In this document: positions 1 to 6,881 of the stretch, piece by piece | Layout of the letters: the number at the start of each line of letters is the position of its first letter | Position numbering within the stretch: position 1 is the first letter of the stretch | Assembly (NCBI GenBank): GCA_009908855.1 | Contig: JAAAOM010000046.1 | Coordinates: 1 to 64,000, forward strand | Length of the DNA stretch: 64,000 nucleotides | Direction: 5' to 3' | From: Bacteroidota bacterium | GTDB taxonomy: Bacteria; Bacteroidota; Bacteroidia; Bacteroidales; JAAAOM01 | Made by a program: the position numbers and the translations under genes | Notes under the pieces: model-generated | Told to the model about the DNA's origin: nothing | What the model saw: only the letters and a program-made list of their open reading frames with translations | Database searches by the model: none

Positions 1-116
1 GTCGCCTGCTTCCTCAGGAGCCGGATTTACAAAATGCAGCTTAATAGAAAATGGAAAACATAAAATACTGAAATACTAATACTTAGCATGTGAAGTCAAC
101 TCATACCTGGCTGAAA

Positions 117-893
117 TCATGTGATTTGAACACAAGTGCGAAACTTTAATAAATTATAGTTCATGCCCACGTTGAACTGGAATTCGTTTCCAAAGCGATA
201 GCTTTGGGTTTGATTGTATTCATTGTTCGTCCCGGAATAGCGATATGTGATAACCGATGCCAGTCCAAAGTTGGGCCATATCAAATTGTCTTTTTGGAAA
301 TAGCTCCAGAATATACCGTCCCAGGAACCTGAACCAGGCTGCATATCGGCTGCCAATGTCAGTCCTTGTTGATTGGTATAATCTGTTCTGCCGGTTGGGA
401 ATTTCGGTCCGGCACCTATTACCCAACTGGTGGTTGGGTACTTTACCGGATCGAACAACCGATACTTGAGCAGTAGTACCATATCCCCCAATCCATTGAC
501 TGCGGTAAAATCTGTATTTCCCTGATATGTCTGAATCGATCGTGTTTGCCGTATGTAAGGGATAACACCTGCAACGGAAAAACGGTTGCTTAAACCATAG
601 TTGAGTTCCAGGATGGCGGATTGGGTGGTTCGGGTACGGGTTTGTTCATCCAGCACTTCCGACACATTTACCAAATCGTCCAGCCTGTTATAATCGTAAG
701 TTAGCAATGCCTGTAAAGAACGATTTTCAGCCGTACCCAATCCCAAACTTCCACCCAGGGGTACACCCCCTGAGCAGCATGTCTGGGCAAAGGATTGGTA
801 GGAGACAAAGGACATCAATAATCCCAAGATCCAAACCAGCCATTTGGCTTTACTTTTGAGGCGATAATTTGCTGATACGGTATTCATGGTCAT
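117..893 (-). CDS. Outer-membrane transporter-like protein, probably 3'-truncated
   Basis: A 258-residue protein with an N-terminal signal peptide: hydrophobic segment at about residues 18-35, likely cleavage after SFAQ, then a Cys pair and a Gly-rich start. The rest alternates polar and aromatic residues as in a beta-barrel (YGLSNRFSVAGVIPY, GLGDMVLLLKYRLF) and resembles the 'transporter'/phenol-degradation MetA-like outer-membrane family. It stops abruptly after FRTCVQIT where family members normally run on for more strands, and no continuation is visible in the other two frames of the next 116 bases. I read it as missing its last strands after a deletion. Its position next to other broken genes supports this. 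Substrate unknown. The start could be Met1 or Met3. Confidence 0.6.
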   Translation of the reverse strand: MTMNTVSANYRLKSKAKWLVWILGLLMSFVSYQSFAQTCCSGGVPLGGSLGLGTAENRSLQALLTYDYNRLDDLVNVSEVLDEQTRTRTTQSAILELNYGLSNRFSVAGVIPYIRQTRSIQTYQGNTDFTAVNGLGDMVLLLKYRLFDPVKYPTTSWVIGAGPKFPTGRTDYTNQQGLTLAADMQPGSGSWDGIFWSYFQKDNLIWPNFGLASVITYRYSGTNNEYNQTQSYRFGNEFQFNVGMNYNLLKFRTCVQIT

Positions 894-971
894 ATTTAGT
901 TAGGTCCTGTCTTTGAATAAGATCTGTTATTATTGAAATACTGAGTCCTGGTATGTAGTTATCTCTTGTTT

Positions 972-1078
972 AAACCATTAAGGCATTAAGGAGCATTAAG
1001 ATTTGTGGATGCGTGATAAATTTAACCAGCTCTTAATGTCTCTTAACTTCAGCCTTCGGCGGACAGTCTTAATGGTTT
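972..1078. repeat. Imperfect palindrome with CATTAAG/CTTAATG motifs
   Basis: Perfect outer arms AAACCATTAAG (972-982) and CTTAATGGTTT (1068-1078) enclose further degenerate copies of CATTAAG and CTTAATG. A GC-rich insert (GCCTTCGGCGGAC) interrupts the right half. The right arm covers the stop codon of the thioredoxin-like gene. It looks like a dispersed intergenic palindrome and may act as a terminator for the two genes read from the right; that role is inferred. Confidence 0.5.
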
Positions 1079-1479
1079 TGTTTTTTTGTCACATATGCCA
1101 TTGCATCAGCCAACTCCTCATTTGAGCTTGCAACGCTGATTTGTTTAATCAACTTTTTATTATCCGCATCAAAGAAATAAGCCACACCGGTAGCGTTATT
1201 GTTGGCCATAGCCTCGTGCAAACCAAGTTCTTTTAATTGTTTGGCAGAAGCCTGCTTGGTCTCATCATTGGTAACATCATTTATTACAAATTGGATAGCT
1301 CCATCTTTATTGTTTTCCATAAAAGCAGCTTTGGCTCTTTCTCCATGTTTCTTGCATGTCGGGCACCATTCGGCATGGTTTATCACAGCAATTACTTTTG
1401 CACTGGGTTGGGCTATTGCTGATACCATCATGAAAGTAAACAGAGCTAAACCGATGAACATTGTTTTCGTTGTTTTCAT
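1069..1479 (-). CDS. Periplasmic thioredoxin-like protein (CPTC motif)
   Basis: About 136 residues. The ORF track opens it at 1737, but I place the start at the ATG ending at 1479 because a complete signal peptide begins there (MKTTKTMFIGLALF..., cleavage near SAIAQ). The mature protein starts with beta-strand KVIAVINHAEWCPTCKK, a CxxC redox site in a thioredoxin fold of minimal size, so an exported thiol-disulfide protein is likely. The 86 codons in front belong to a different, broken lipoprotein gene that happens to be in frame. Partner and substrate cannot be told from sequence. It belongs with the neighbouring outer-membrane and lipoprotein remnants as leftovers of a redox or metal-stress set. 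Confidence 0.7.
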   Translation of the reverse strand: MKTTKTMFIGLALFTFMMVSAIAQPSAKVIAVINHAEWCPTCKKHGERAKAAFMENNKDGAIQFVINDVTNDETKQASAKQLKELGLHEAMANNNATGVAYFFDADNKKLIKQISVASSNEELADAMAYVTKKQNH

Positions 1480-1768
1480 TTTTTTTGTTTTAAAAGTTTT
1501 TTTAGTGACAATCGTACCTGGAGGAATATCTCCGGTTAAATCAGAAATATCTGAAAAGACTTCTCTTATTGTGGAGTCGCCCGATATACCATCCGGTCCG
1601 CTATGGGGAAAATCCCCCGTAGCACTTTTAATAAAATTCGTTGCCTGATCCAGGTCGGTTTGTGTTACGGTAATTGGTGTGGGGTCATCTTCATTTTCAC
1701 AACCGGCAAGCACAATGGCTGCCAATACAATGATCATTGCAATTTGCTTAAAGCTGATTTTTTTTCAT
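1480..1768 (-). pseudogene. Frameshifted, 3'-truncated lipoprotein remnant (cytochrome P460-like)
   Basis: Reading from the ATG ending at 1768, a run of eight A residues throws the frame into a stop after six codons. With seven A residues it reads MKKISFKQIAMIIVLAAIVLAGC, a clean lipoprotein signal with an LAGC lipobox, continuous with the downstream frame. The following 70 residues (DLDQATNFIKSATG..., DLTGDIPPGTIVTKKTFKTK) resemble the start of P460-type exported lipoproteins, whose conserved KREPG...GGDW part is absent. The coding sequence is cut after FKTK and runs straight into the upstream region of the thioredoxin-like gene. So there are two lesions: a homopolymer frameshift near the start and loss of the 3' end. 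A sequencing error could explain the first but not the second. Confidence 0.6.
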
Positions 1769-1979
1769 AGTTAAAATTTTTGGTTAACAATTAGTTGATT
1801 CGGATCAACTTAAAGCGTCGCTGTTTATACCTGTTCCTGACAAAAATTTAAAAATTTTGAGAGAGTTGATTATAAGTTTTAGAAAATGAGATTAATACAA
1901 GAGGCGCTGTCAGGAAAGAAGTTCTATGGCGACAATAAGCAACAACAAAAAGTTATTATTAATTTTTAAATAAGAAAAT

Positions 1980-2420
1980 ATGAAAGCAATTGAATTTTAC
2001 GAAAAGTCGAGAGACAAATTGAATCAATTAAAGGACATTCCATTACTTTTCGTACGTCTCATCCTGGCATACGGATTTTACGAACCGACCAAAATGAAAT
2101 GGAGCAATATAGCAGGCATTGCTGAATGGTTCGGAAGTATGAACTATCCATTCCCACTGCTCAACGCTTATTTGGCAGCTACTACCGAAGCCCTGGGTGT
2201 TGTTTTGCTACTTTTGGGACTGGGCACCCGGATTATTTCCATACCACTCATGATTACGATGTTGGTAGCCATTTTTACAGTTCATTTAGGTAATGGTTTT
2301 GCTGCCGGAGACAATGGCTTTGAGATACCTTTGTATTACTTGTTAATGCTGCTGGTACTTTTAACTCAGGGTGCGGGTAAAATAAGTGTTGATGCGTTGA
2401 TTGACCGAAAAAGGTCGTAA
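1980..2420 (+). CDS. DoxX family membrane protein
   Basis: A 146-residue inner-membrane protein with four predicted helices (about 22-40, 63-84, 86-104, 115-132). The family pattern is LLFVRLILAYGFYEPTKMKW, then TTEALGVVLLLLGLGTR. DoxX proteins are small quinone-linked or redox-associated membrane proteins, and close relatives (HvfX type) sit in metal and copper stress clusters, which fits this neighbourhood. The exact role is unknown. The start is the ATG at 1980, which follows an A/T-rich leader. A strong 15-bp inverted repeat lies 82 bp after the stop. Confidence 0.75.
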   Translation: MKAIEFYEKSRDKLNQLKDIPLLFVRLILAYGFYEPTKMKWSNIAGIAEWFGSMNYPFPLLNAYLAATTEALGVVLLLLGLGTRIISIPLMITMLVAIFTVHLGNGFAAGDNGFEIPLYYLLMLLVLLTQGAGKISVDALIDRKRS

Positions 2421-2502
2421 TCCTCCATCTATACTAATTGTATTTTTAAAGTTGTATTGATCGATTTACAAAATGATCTTTCAAATTTCCTGGCCAATAC
2501 AA

Positions 2503-2542
2503 CATTTGTCATGCCATAAAAAATTTAATGGCATGACAAATG
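2503..2542. repeat. Perfect 15-bp inverted repeat (hairpin)
   Basis: CATTTGTCATGCCAT and its exact reverse complement ATGGCATGACAAATG are separated by a 10-base A/T loop. No U-tract follows on either strand, so a standard intrinsic terminator is not supported. It could be a processed 3' end of the DoxX mRNA, a large operator for the downstream gene, or a mobile-element end. Confidence 0.6.
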
Positions 2543-2595
2543 GCTATTACAGCGTGTTAAAAAAAACATAAAAACAAATAATTGAGCACTTCTGA

Positions 2596-2625
2596 TTTGG
2601 AATTTTTATAAAATCCATACCTTCG
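2596..2625 (+). promoter_or_regulatory. Putative Bacteroidota promoter (TTTG-N18-TACCTTCG)
   Basis: TTTG at 2596-2599 and TACCTTCG at 2618-2625 match the -33/-7 pattern TTTG-N18..21-TAnnTTTG with one mismatch. They lie just before the His-rich protein and its linked RND stump. Confidence 0.4.
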
Positions 2626-2638
2626 AAAGTTGAAGGTA

Positions 2639-3037
2639 ATGCACATGTCAAAGCTAAAATCCATATTGTTGCTTACAGCCATGGGAATTATACTCTTCCC
2701 GTGGAAAATGATATGTATTGCCCACCCTTTCGGGCATGATCACCATCACCATGAAGGACCGAGTCCTTGTGAGTTAAGAGAACAGGTTGCCGGGACAGGT
2801 CCAGTTTATTTACCCCCCATGGATTGCAAACATATTGATGATGCTACCGACGAATTTAAACAACCGGAGAAAGAACAAATAAAACCATCCGTACAAACGC
2901 TTGCAATTGTTCTGGTAACCTTTGATCTTGTTAGGACGGATTATCAGCAAGTACCTGTTCAAATTCCACCGGAACCCCGATGCCGGTCAGCTCCGGTAAT
3001 TATATCCAATCCACTTCGCGGCCCTCCATCTGTTTAA
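2639..3037 (+). CDS. Small His-rich exported protein linked to an RND metal pump
   Basis: About 132 residues from the ATG at 2639; the track uses an upstream TTG at 2630, and the ATG at 2645 is also possible. There is a hydrophobic N-terminal segment at residues 5-25, then HPFGHDHHHHEG, a clear metal-binding His cluster, then a Pro-rich remainder with Cys residues. It carries no catalytic domain. Small His-rich proteins of this kind often precede CusA/CzcA efflux genes in Bacteroidota. Here the next feature on the strand is a CusA stump, so I infer a metal (Cu, Zn or Co) binding accessory role. Function is not proven. Confidence 0.55.
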   Translation: MHMSKLKSILLLTAMGIILFPWKMICIAHPFGHDHHHHEGPSPCELREQVAGTGPVYLPPMDCKHIDDATDEFKQPEKEQIKPSVQTLAIVLVTFDLVRTDYQQVPVQIPPEPRCRSAPVIISNPLRGPPSV

Positions 3038-3216
3038 TTCCTAATTGTAAGGAAACGGGATTGTAGTATTCTATTTGTACCAGTGTATAACATTGATCTT
3101 ATCTCACTCGGTGAGCTACGTCTATCGCACCGTTTTCTTTCATTCCAATAATTACATGTATCTCTTACACAATGTATTATCGAGATGATAATACACCATG
3201 TGTTTCGCACGTGAAC

Positions 3217-3240
3217 GTGCTGCAGTATGTCATGCAGCAC
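3217..3240. repeat. 8-bp inverted repeat GTGCTGCA/TGCAGCAC
   Basis: A perfect 8-bp stem with an 8-base loop lies in the 273-base gap between the His-rich gene and the RND stump. No T-run follows. I see no gene in this gap; the 68-codon minus-strand ORF at 3034-3240 has no recognisable feature. Confidence 0.35.
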
Positions 3241-3310
3241 TGAGTATGTTGCTTATGATATGGCAAAAAGAGCACGCGTACTTTAATGTGGAATTAAACA
3301 AAATAATAAT

Positions 3311-3472
3311 ATGATCAAATTATCATTCCGAAACCCTTACCTGATACTGGTATTTGCGTTAGCGATTGCGGTATTGGCGGGGGTGTTGATCCCCAGGATG
3401 CCGGTGGACATCCTGCCGCAATTCAAAAAATCCGCCATGCAGATCCTTACCCTTTATCACAATCTTGATTAA
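3311..3472 (+). pseudogene. N-terminal stump of a CusA/CzcA-type RND efflux pump
   Basis: This 53-codon ORF is below the size cut of the ORF track. The start MIKLSFRNPYLILVFALA, then VLIPRMPVDILPQFK and AMQILTLY, is the characteristic beginning of heavy-metal RND inner-membrane pumps: first transmembrane helix followed by the PVDILP motif. Family proteins exceed 1000 residues. Here the match ends at TLY and the frame closes four codons later with HNLD. More than 95% of the gene has been deleted, including all proton-relay and substrate-binding parts, so it cannot be a functional pump. The arsR gene begins 130 bases further on. Confidence 0.8.
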
Positions 3473-3574
3473 TTACCAAATTGAAAATGTCAAAGTAAAT
3501 TATATGAAGATATATTAAAGTGTAAAAACAAAAAGGAGATAAAGAAATACCAGAATTTCCGCAGGTATTTTTAT

Positions 3575-3582
3575 TATATTTG
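3575..3582 (+). promoter_or_regulatory. -7 promoter element TATATTTG of the ars cassette
   Basis: An exact match to the Bacteroidota -7 consensus TAnnTTTG, 21 bases before arsR. It overlaps the first ArsR operator half-site, so repressor binding would block the promoter. Confidence 0.5.
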
Positions 3583-3599
3583 TTCGTAAATAAACGAAC
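3582..3599. promoter_or_regulatory. ArsR operator 1 (GTTCGT-N6-ACGAAC)
   Basis: A perfect palindrome GTTCGT AAATAA ACGAAC, with flanking T/A extending the arms to 7 bp. It lies 3 bp before the arsR start codon and over the -7 element. The same half-sites with the same 6-base spacing recur at 3921-3938 and 5343-5360. Confidence 0.75.
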
Positions 3600-3602
3600 A
3601 TA

Positions 3603-3902
3603 ATGTCGGAAGTACAGATCATAACCGAAGAACAAAAAAAAGCAGCCCGCTATGCAAAAGCCATGGGACATCCTATTCGAATATATGTATTAAACTTACT
3701 TTCGAAGCAAAGTTGTTGCTACAGCGGTGATCTGACAGATGAACTTCCGGTTGCCAAATCTACACTCTCCCAACACCTAAAAGAACTGAAAGAAGCCGGT
3801 TTAATACAAGGTGAAATAGAAGCCCCAAAAATTAAATACTGCCTGAATAAAGACAATTGGGAAGAAGCCAAAAAGCTGCTGTCTAACATGTTTGACTCGT
3901 AG
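3603..3902 (+). CDS. arsR: ArsR/SmtB-family transcriptional repressor
   Basis: A 99-residue winged-helix protein of typical ArsR length. Residues 20-30 (KAMGHPIRIYVLNLL) are the first family helix, residues 45-70 (LTDELPVAKSTLSQHLKELKEAGLI) the helix-turn-helix, and GEIEAPKIKYCLN the beta-wing. The pair CC in KQSCCYSGDL lies at the position where ArsR proteins carry thiol ligands for As(III), Sb(III) or metals. It heads a co-directional cassette of redox and efflux genes and probably represses itself through the palindrome overlapping its promoter. Two further copies of that palindrome lie downstream, so it likely controls three transcription units. The inducer (arsenical or another thiophilic metalloid) is inferred. 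Confidence 0.85.
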   Translation: MSEVQIITEEQKKAARYAKAMGHPIRIYVLNLLSKQSCCYSGDLTDELPVAKSTLSQHLKELKEAGLIQGEIEAPKIKYCLNKDNWEEAKKLLSNMFDS

Positions 3903-3920
3903 ATTTTTTTTGCTTCCTTA

Positions 3921-3938
3921 GTTCGTAGTTTTACGAAC
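3921..3938. promoter_or_regulatory. ArsR operator 2 (GTTCGT-N6-ACGAAC)
   Basis: GTTCGT AGTTTT ACGAAC. With flanks the arms are TAGTTCGTA/TACGAACTA, 9 bp and perfect. It sits between the arsR stop and the small redox gene, so the redox/efflux genes have their own regulated start. Confidence 0.75.
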
Positions 3939-3973
3939 TACGAATATTGAATGTCATTATAAAAAAAAGACAA

Positions 3974-4213
3974 ATGGAAATAAAAGTTCTGGGTACCGGA
4001 TGCCCCAAATGCAAAACACTGGAAAAAGCCACACGTGACGTGGTGCAGGAACTGAAACTCCAGGTCGATATCGTTAAAGAAGAAGATATTATGAAAATTA
4101 TGGGATACGGTGTGATGCATACACCCGGACTGGTCATTAACGAAAAAGTGGTTTTTTCGGGTCGTGTACCATCCAAAGAGGAGATCAAAAAAATAATCAC
4201 GCAAAACCAATAA
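3974..4213 (+). CDS. Small thioredoxin-fold redox protein (CPKC)
   Basis: About 79 residues from the internal ATG at 3974. The track start at 3947 adds nine residues that do not fit the fold. MEIKVLGTGCPKCKTLEKA is the typical opening of the 'redox-active disulfide protein 2'/TM0996 glutaredoxin-like family, with the CPKC site at residues 10-13 and a cis-Pro in MHTPGLVIN. Cytosolic. It lies between ArsR operator 2 and an arsF-like gene, so it may be the partner subunit (ArsE-like) for arsenical reduction or may recycle the ArsF-like protein. The position supports the link, but the function is inferred. Confidence 0.75.
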   Translation: MEIKVLGTGCPKCKTLEKATRDVVQELKLQVDIVKEEDIMKIMGYGVMHTPGLVINEKVVFSGRVPSKEEIKKIITQNQ

Positions 4214-4216
4214 ATT

Positions 4217-4621
4217 ATGAGGACGATAAAAATATTGTTTTTCCTGTTCCTGGCGTTAAGCATGAATTTGGCCTGTTCCGCACAAATCGGCGAAAATAAA
4301 GACGTGAAAACCAAATCAACTGACAGGGTAGAGGTTTATTATTTCCATTTTGACCGCCGCTGTATGACTTGCCGGTCGGTTGAAAATACAGCACGGGTAG
4401 CAGTGTCGGAAATGAACAACAACGAAGTCAATTTTTCAGCCTATAATCTGGATAAGGCTGAAGGACAACAAAAAGGGGAAGAAATTGGCATTGCAGGCCA
4501 AACATTAATAATTGTCAGTGGTGATACCCAAATTAATATTACCAATGAAGGCTTTATGAACGCGCGTAATCCTGAGAAGCTAAAGCAAATGATTCAAGAT
4601 AAGATTGATCCGTTGTTGTAA
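4217..4621 (+). CDS. arsF: ArsF-like exported thioredoxin-fold protein
   Basis: A 134-residue protein with an N-terminal lipoprotein-like or signal sequence (FLFLALSMNLACSAQ), then VEVYYFHFDRRCMTCRSVENTAR with a CMTC redox motif at about residues 49-52 and an ETFNITNEGF-type C-terminal half. This is the pattern of the family named nitrophenyl compound nitroreductase subunit ArsF. In the known arsEFG system, ArsE and ArsF reduce nitro-phenylarsenicals and ArsG exports the amino product. It starts 3 bases after the preceding redox gene and ends 3 bases before arsG, so the three are almost certainly co-transcribed. The substrate here is inferred from family and context. Confidence 0.7.
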   Translation: MRTIKILFFLFLALSMNLACSAQIGENKDVKTKSTDRVEVYYFHFDRRCMTCRSVENTARVAVSEMNNNEVNFSAYNLDKAEGQQKGEEIGIAGQTLIIVSGDTQINITNEGFMNARNPEKLKQMIQDKIDPLL

Positions 4622-4624
4622 GTT

Positions 4625-5323
4625 ATGGAAGCATTTTTGACGCAACTGATAAGCAATAGTTCATTACCCTTTGTGTCAGCATTTGTGCTCGGGTTGATGA
4701 CGGCTATCAGTCCGTGCCCGCTGGCTACAAATATAACAGCGATTGGTTTTATCAGCAAAGATGTTGAGCACCAAAAGAAAGTATTCATCAATGGTATGGT
4801 TTATACCTTGGGCCGGGCCTTGTCTTATACGCTGCTGGCGGTGGTTATTTCCATCGGTGCCGATCAGTTTAGGATTTCAGGTTGGTTTCAGCAATACGGT
4901 GAAAAAATCATTGGTCCGATGTTGATTGTCATTGGTTTATTGATGTTCGATGTACTCAAGATTAAATTCCCGGGCATGAATACTTTAACCGAACGATTCC
5001 AAAACGGTACCAATAGCTATTTGGAAGTTTTGTTACTGGGAATTTTGTTTGCGTTGGCTTTCTGCCCGTACAGTGGTGTACTGTATTTTGGTATGCTCGT
5101 ACCTATGACTATTAATAGTGCCTCCGGACTTTATCTGCCTTTGATATTTGCGATAGCAACAGGTATACCGGTCATCATTTTTGCCTGGTTGCTGGCTTAT
5201 ACAGTCTCAGGGGTAGGAAAACTGTACAACCGGCTTAAGACTTTTGAAATTTGGTTCAGAAGGGTGATAGCAGCCCTGTTCATCGGGGTCGGTATTTACT
5301 ATATAACCATCATTTATTTTTAG
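4625..5323 (+). CDS. arsG: ArsG-like arsenical efflux permease (DsbD/CcdA-like membrane domain)
   Basis: A 232-residue inner-membrane protein with about six helices. Two paired motifs mark the family: SPCPLATNITAIGFISKD near residue 30 and FCPYSGVLYFGMLVP near residue 145, which is the CcdA/DsbD-type symmetrical arrangement with a Cys-Pro in each half. The family is known as the aromatic aminobenzylarsenical efflux permease ArsG. It is directly coupled to the arsF-like gene, which likely feeds it a reduced arsenical or supplies electrons. ArsR operator 3 follows within 20 bases of its stop. Confidence 0.7.
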   Translation: MEAFLTQLISNSSLPFVSAFVLGLMTAISPCPLATNITAIGFISKDVEHQKKVFINGMVYTLGRALSYTLLAVVISIGADQFRISGWFQQYGEKIIGPMLIVIGLLMFDVLKIKFPGMNTLTERFQNGTNSYLEVLLLGILFALAFCPYSGVLYFGMLVPMTINSASGLYLPLIFAIATGIPVIIFAWLLAYTVSGVGKLYNRLKTFEIWFRRVIAALFIGVGIYYITIIYF

Positions 5324-5342
5324 TAAAAAATTTACCCCTATT

Positions 5343-5360
5343 GTTCGTATAATAACGAAC
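5343..5360. promoter_or_regulatory. ArsR operator 3 (GTTCGT-N6-ACGAAC)
   Basis: GTTCGT ATAATA ACGAAC, the same half-sites and spacing as operators 1 and 2, placed 52 bp before the permease start. It suggests that the permease has its own ArsR-controlled promoter. Confidence 0.7.
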
Positions 5361-5411
5361 TGAAGATAGTTTTTGGCATTCTATGAGCGATTAAACATTC
5401 AAATCAACGTT

Positions 5412-6728
5412 ATGGACTGGAAAAAAGAAATAAAAATATTAACGTGGATCATCGTGGCCTTTGTTTTTGCTTTCTTCATGCCGGTTGAAAGTTCCCGCTT
5501 CAAGGAAGCCATCATGGCCATGTTCGATCTTACCAAATGGTACGCGCAGGAACACGTGATATTGTGCCTGTTGCCCGCCTTTTTCATTGCCGGTGTAATT
5601 GCGGTATTTGTAAGTCAGGGTTCGGTAATGAAGTACTTCGGTGCCAAAGCTAATAAATGGCTGGCTTATTCCATTGCATCGGTTTCCGGGACTATTCTGG
5701 CGGTGTGCAGTTGCACCATTTTGCCGCTGTTCTCGAGTATTCATAAGCGTGGGGCTGGATTGGGCCCGGCCATAGCTTTTCTCTATTCCGGACCGGCTAT
5801 TAATATCCTGGCCATCATTCTTACCGCCCGTATTCTTGGATTTGAGATGGGCATAGCGAGGATCATCGGGGCTGTGGTATTTGCCGTGGTGATCGGATCA
5901 ATCATGTCCCTGATCTATCGCAAAGAAGAAAAAGCCAAAAAAGAAGAACAATTGAACTTCCCGGAGACATCCGAGAAAAGACCCATGTGGCAAACTTCAC
6001 TACATTTCTTTACGCTGGTACTAATCCTGGTATTCGCCAATTGGGGCAAACCGTCCGGTGATATTACCAGCGGTGGCTGGTACTGGATATGGGCCCATAA
6101 ATGGTATATCACTTCAGCTTTCGCGCTGATTTTGGTGTTCTCGCTAATCCGTATTCTCAAGATCAAATGGTGGCATGTATTGCTGGCTACACTGGCCACG
6201 GCACTATCAGCATTTATAAGCACCTCGCCTTTAATCCCGATGGTGGTGGGAATTATCGGAGTCAGCGTCATTACCCTATTGGACAAGAATGACCCGGATA
6301 ATAGAGAATGGACTTTGTCGTCATGGGATTTTACCAAGCAGATTATGCCCTTACTGTCCATTGGTGTTCTTGCTGCCGGTTTTCTGTTGGGTTCTACGCA
6401 TGACAATACGGCTATGGCAGGCATTATTCCCAATCAGTGGGTGGCCGACCTGGTAGGTGGCAATTCGTTGTTCTCCAATTTTTTTGCCTCTATCGTAGGG
6501 GCTTTTATGTACTTTGCCACTCTAACGGAAGTGCCCATACTGCAAGGGTTAATTTCAGCAGGTATGGGCAAAGGTCCTGCATTGGCTTTGTTGTTGGCAG
6601 GTCCTTCTTTGTCGTTGCCCAATATACTGGTAATCCGCGGAGTGATAGGAATACAAAAAACCCTGATCTATGTTTTGCTGGTGGTGGTGATGGCTACAGT
6701 TAGCGGGTTACTATATGGGGCGTTGTAA
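5412..6728 (+). CDS. arsP: Permease of the ArsP/DUF318 family
   Basis: About 438 residues from the ATG at 5412 (MDWKKEIKIL); the track's TTG start adds 13 residues of leader. Eight to ten transmembrane helices form two repeats. The conserved motif AVCSCTILPLFSSIHKRGAGLGPAIAFLYSGPAINILAI lies near residues 95-130, with a second copy-like segment TEVPILQGLISAGMGKGPALALLLAGPSLSLPN near 385-415. ArsP-type permeases expel trivalent organoarsenicals, and the CSC motif matches the thiols they need. It closes the ars cassette behind its own operator. The exact substrate (organoarsenical or another metalloid) is not certain. Confidence 0.7.
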   Translation: MDWKKEIKILTWIIVAFVFAFFMPVESSRFKEAIMAMFDLTKWYAQEHVILCLLPAFFIAGVIAVFVSQGSVMKYFGAKANKWLAYSIASVSGTILAVCSCTILPLFSSIHKRGAGLGPAIAFLYSGPAINILAIILTARILGFEMGIARIIGAVVFAVVIGSIMSLIYRKEEKAKKEEQLNFPETSEKRPMWQTSLHFFTLVLILVFANWGKPSGDITSGGWYWIWAHKWYITSAFALILVFSLIRILKIKWWHVLLATLATALSAFISTSPLIPMVVGIIGVSVITLLDKNDPDNREWTLSSWDFTKQIMPLLSIGVLAAGFLLGSTHDNTAMAGIIPNQWVADLVGGNSLFSNFFASIVGAFMYFATLTEVPILQGLISAGMGKGPALALLLAGPSLSLPNILVIRGVIGIQKTLIYVLLVVVMATVSGLLYGAL

Positions 6729-6740
6729 AAAATAGGAGGT

Positions 6741-6881
6741 ATTAATACGGAAATTAGTTTATTTAAATCAATAATAGCCTGTCCGGATTGTGGTTTTCAA
6801 AAAGAAGAAATCATGCCCGAAGATGCATGCCAGTTCTTTTATGAGTGTGAGTTTGAGTGTAAGTCTCGAAGGACAAATTAG
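6741..6881 (+). pseudogene. Stump of a GDCCVxC-domain (seleno)protein gene
   Basis: Too short for the track and without an ATG. After a GGAGGT sequence the frame reads INTEISLFKSIIACPDCGF, then KEEIMPEDACQFFYECE, which is the N-terminal zinc-ribbon half of the small GDCCVxC proteins found beside mercury and arsenic genes. The expected NCKxxLKPKxGDCCVYC half is missing. The frame enters the 161-bp repeat at GAGTGTGAG and stops. The break falls in a sequence that gene and repeat share (GTGTGAG), which suggests microhomology-driven joining. Confidence 0.65.

Noticed and set aside
3034-3240. 68-codon minus-strand ORF
   Set aside because: No domain, low-complexity Cys/Arg mix, and it overlaps a hairpin; likely chance.
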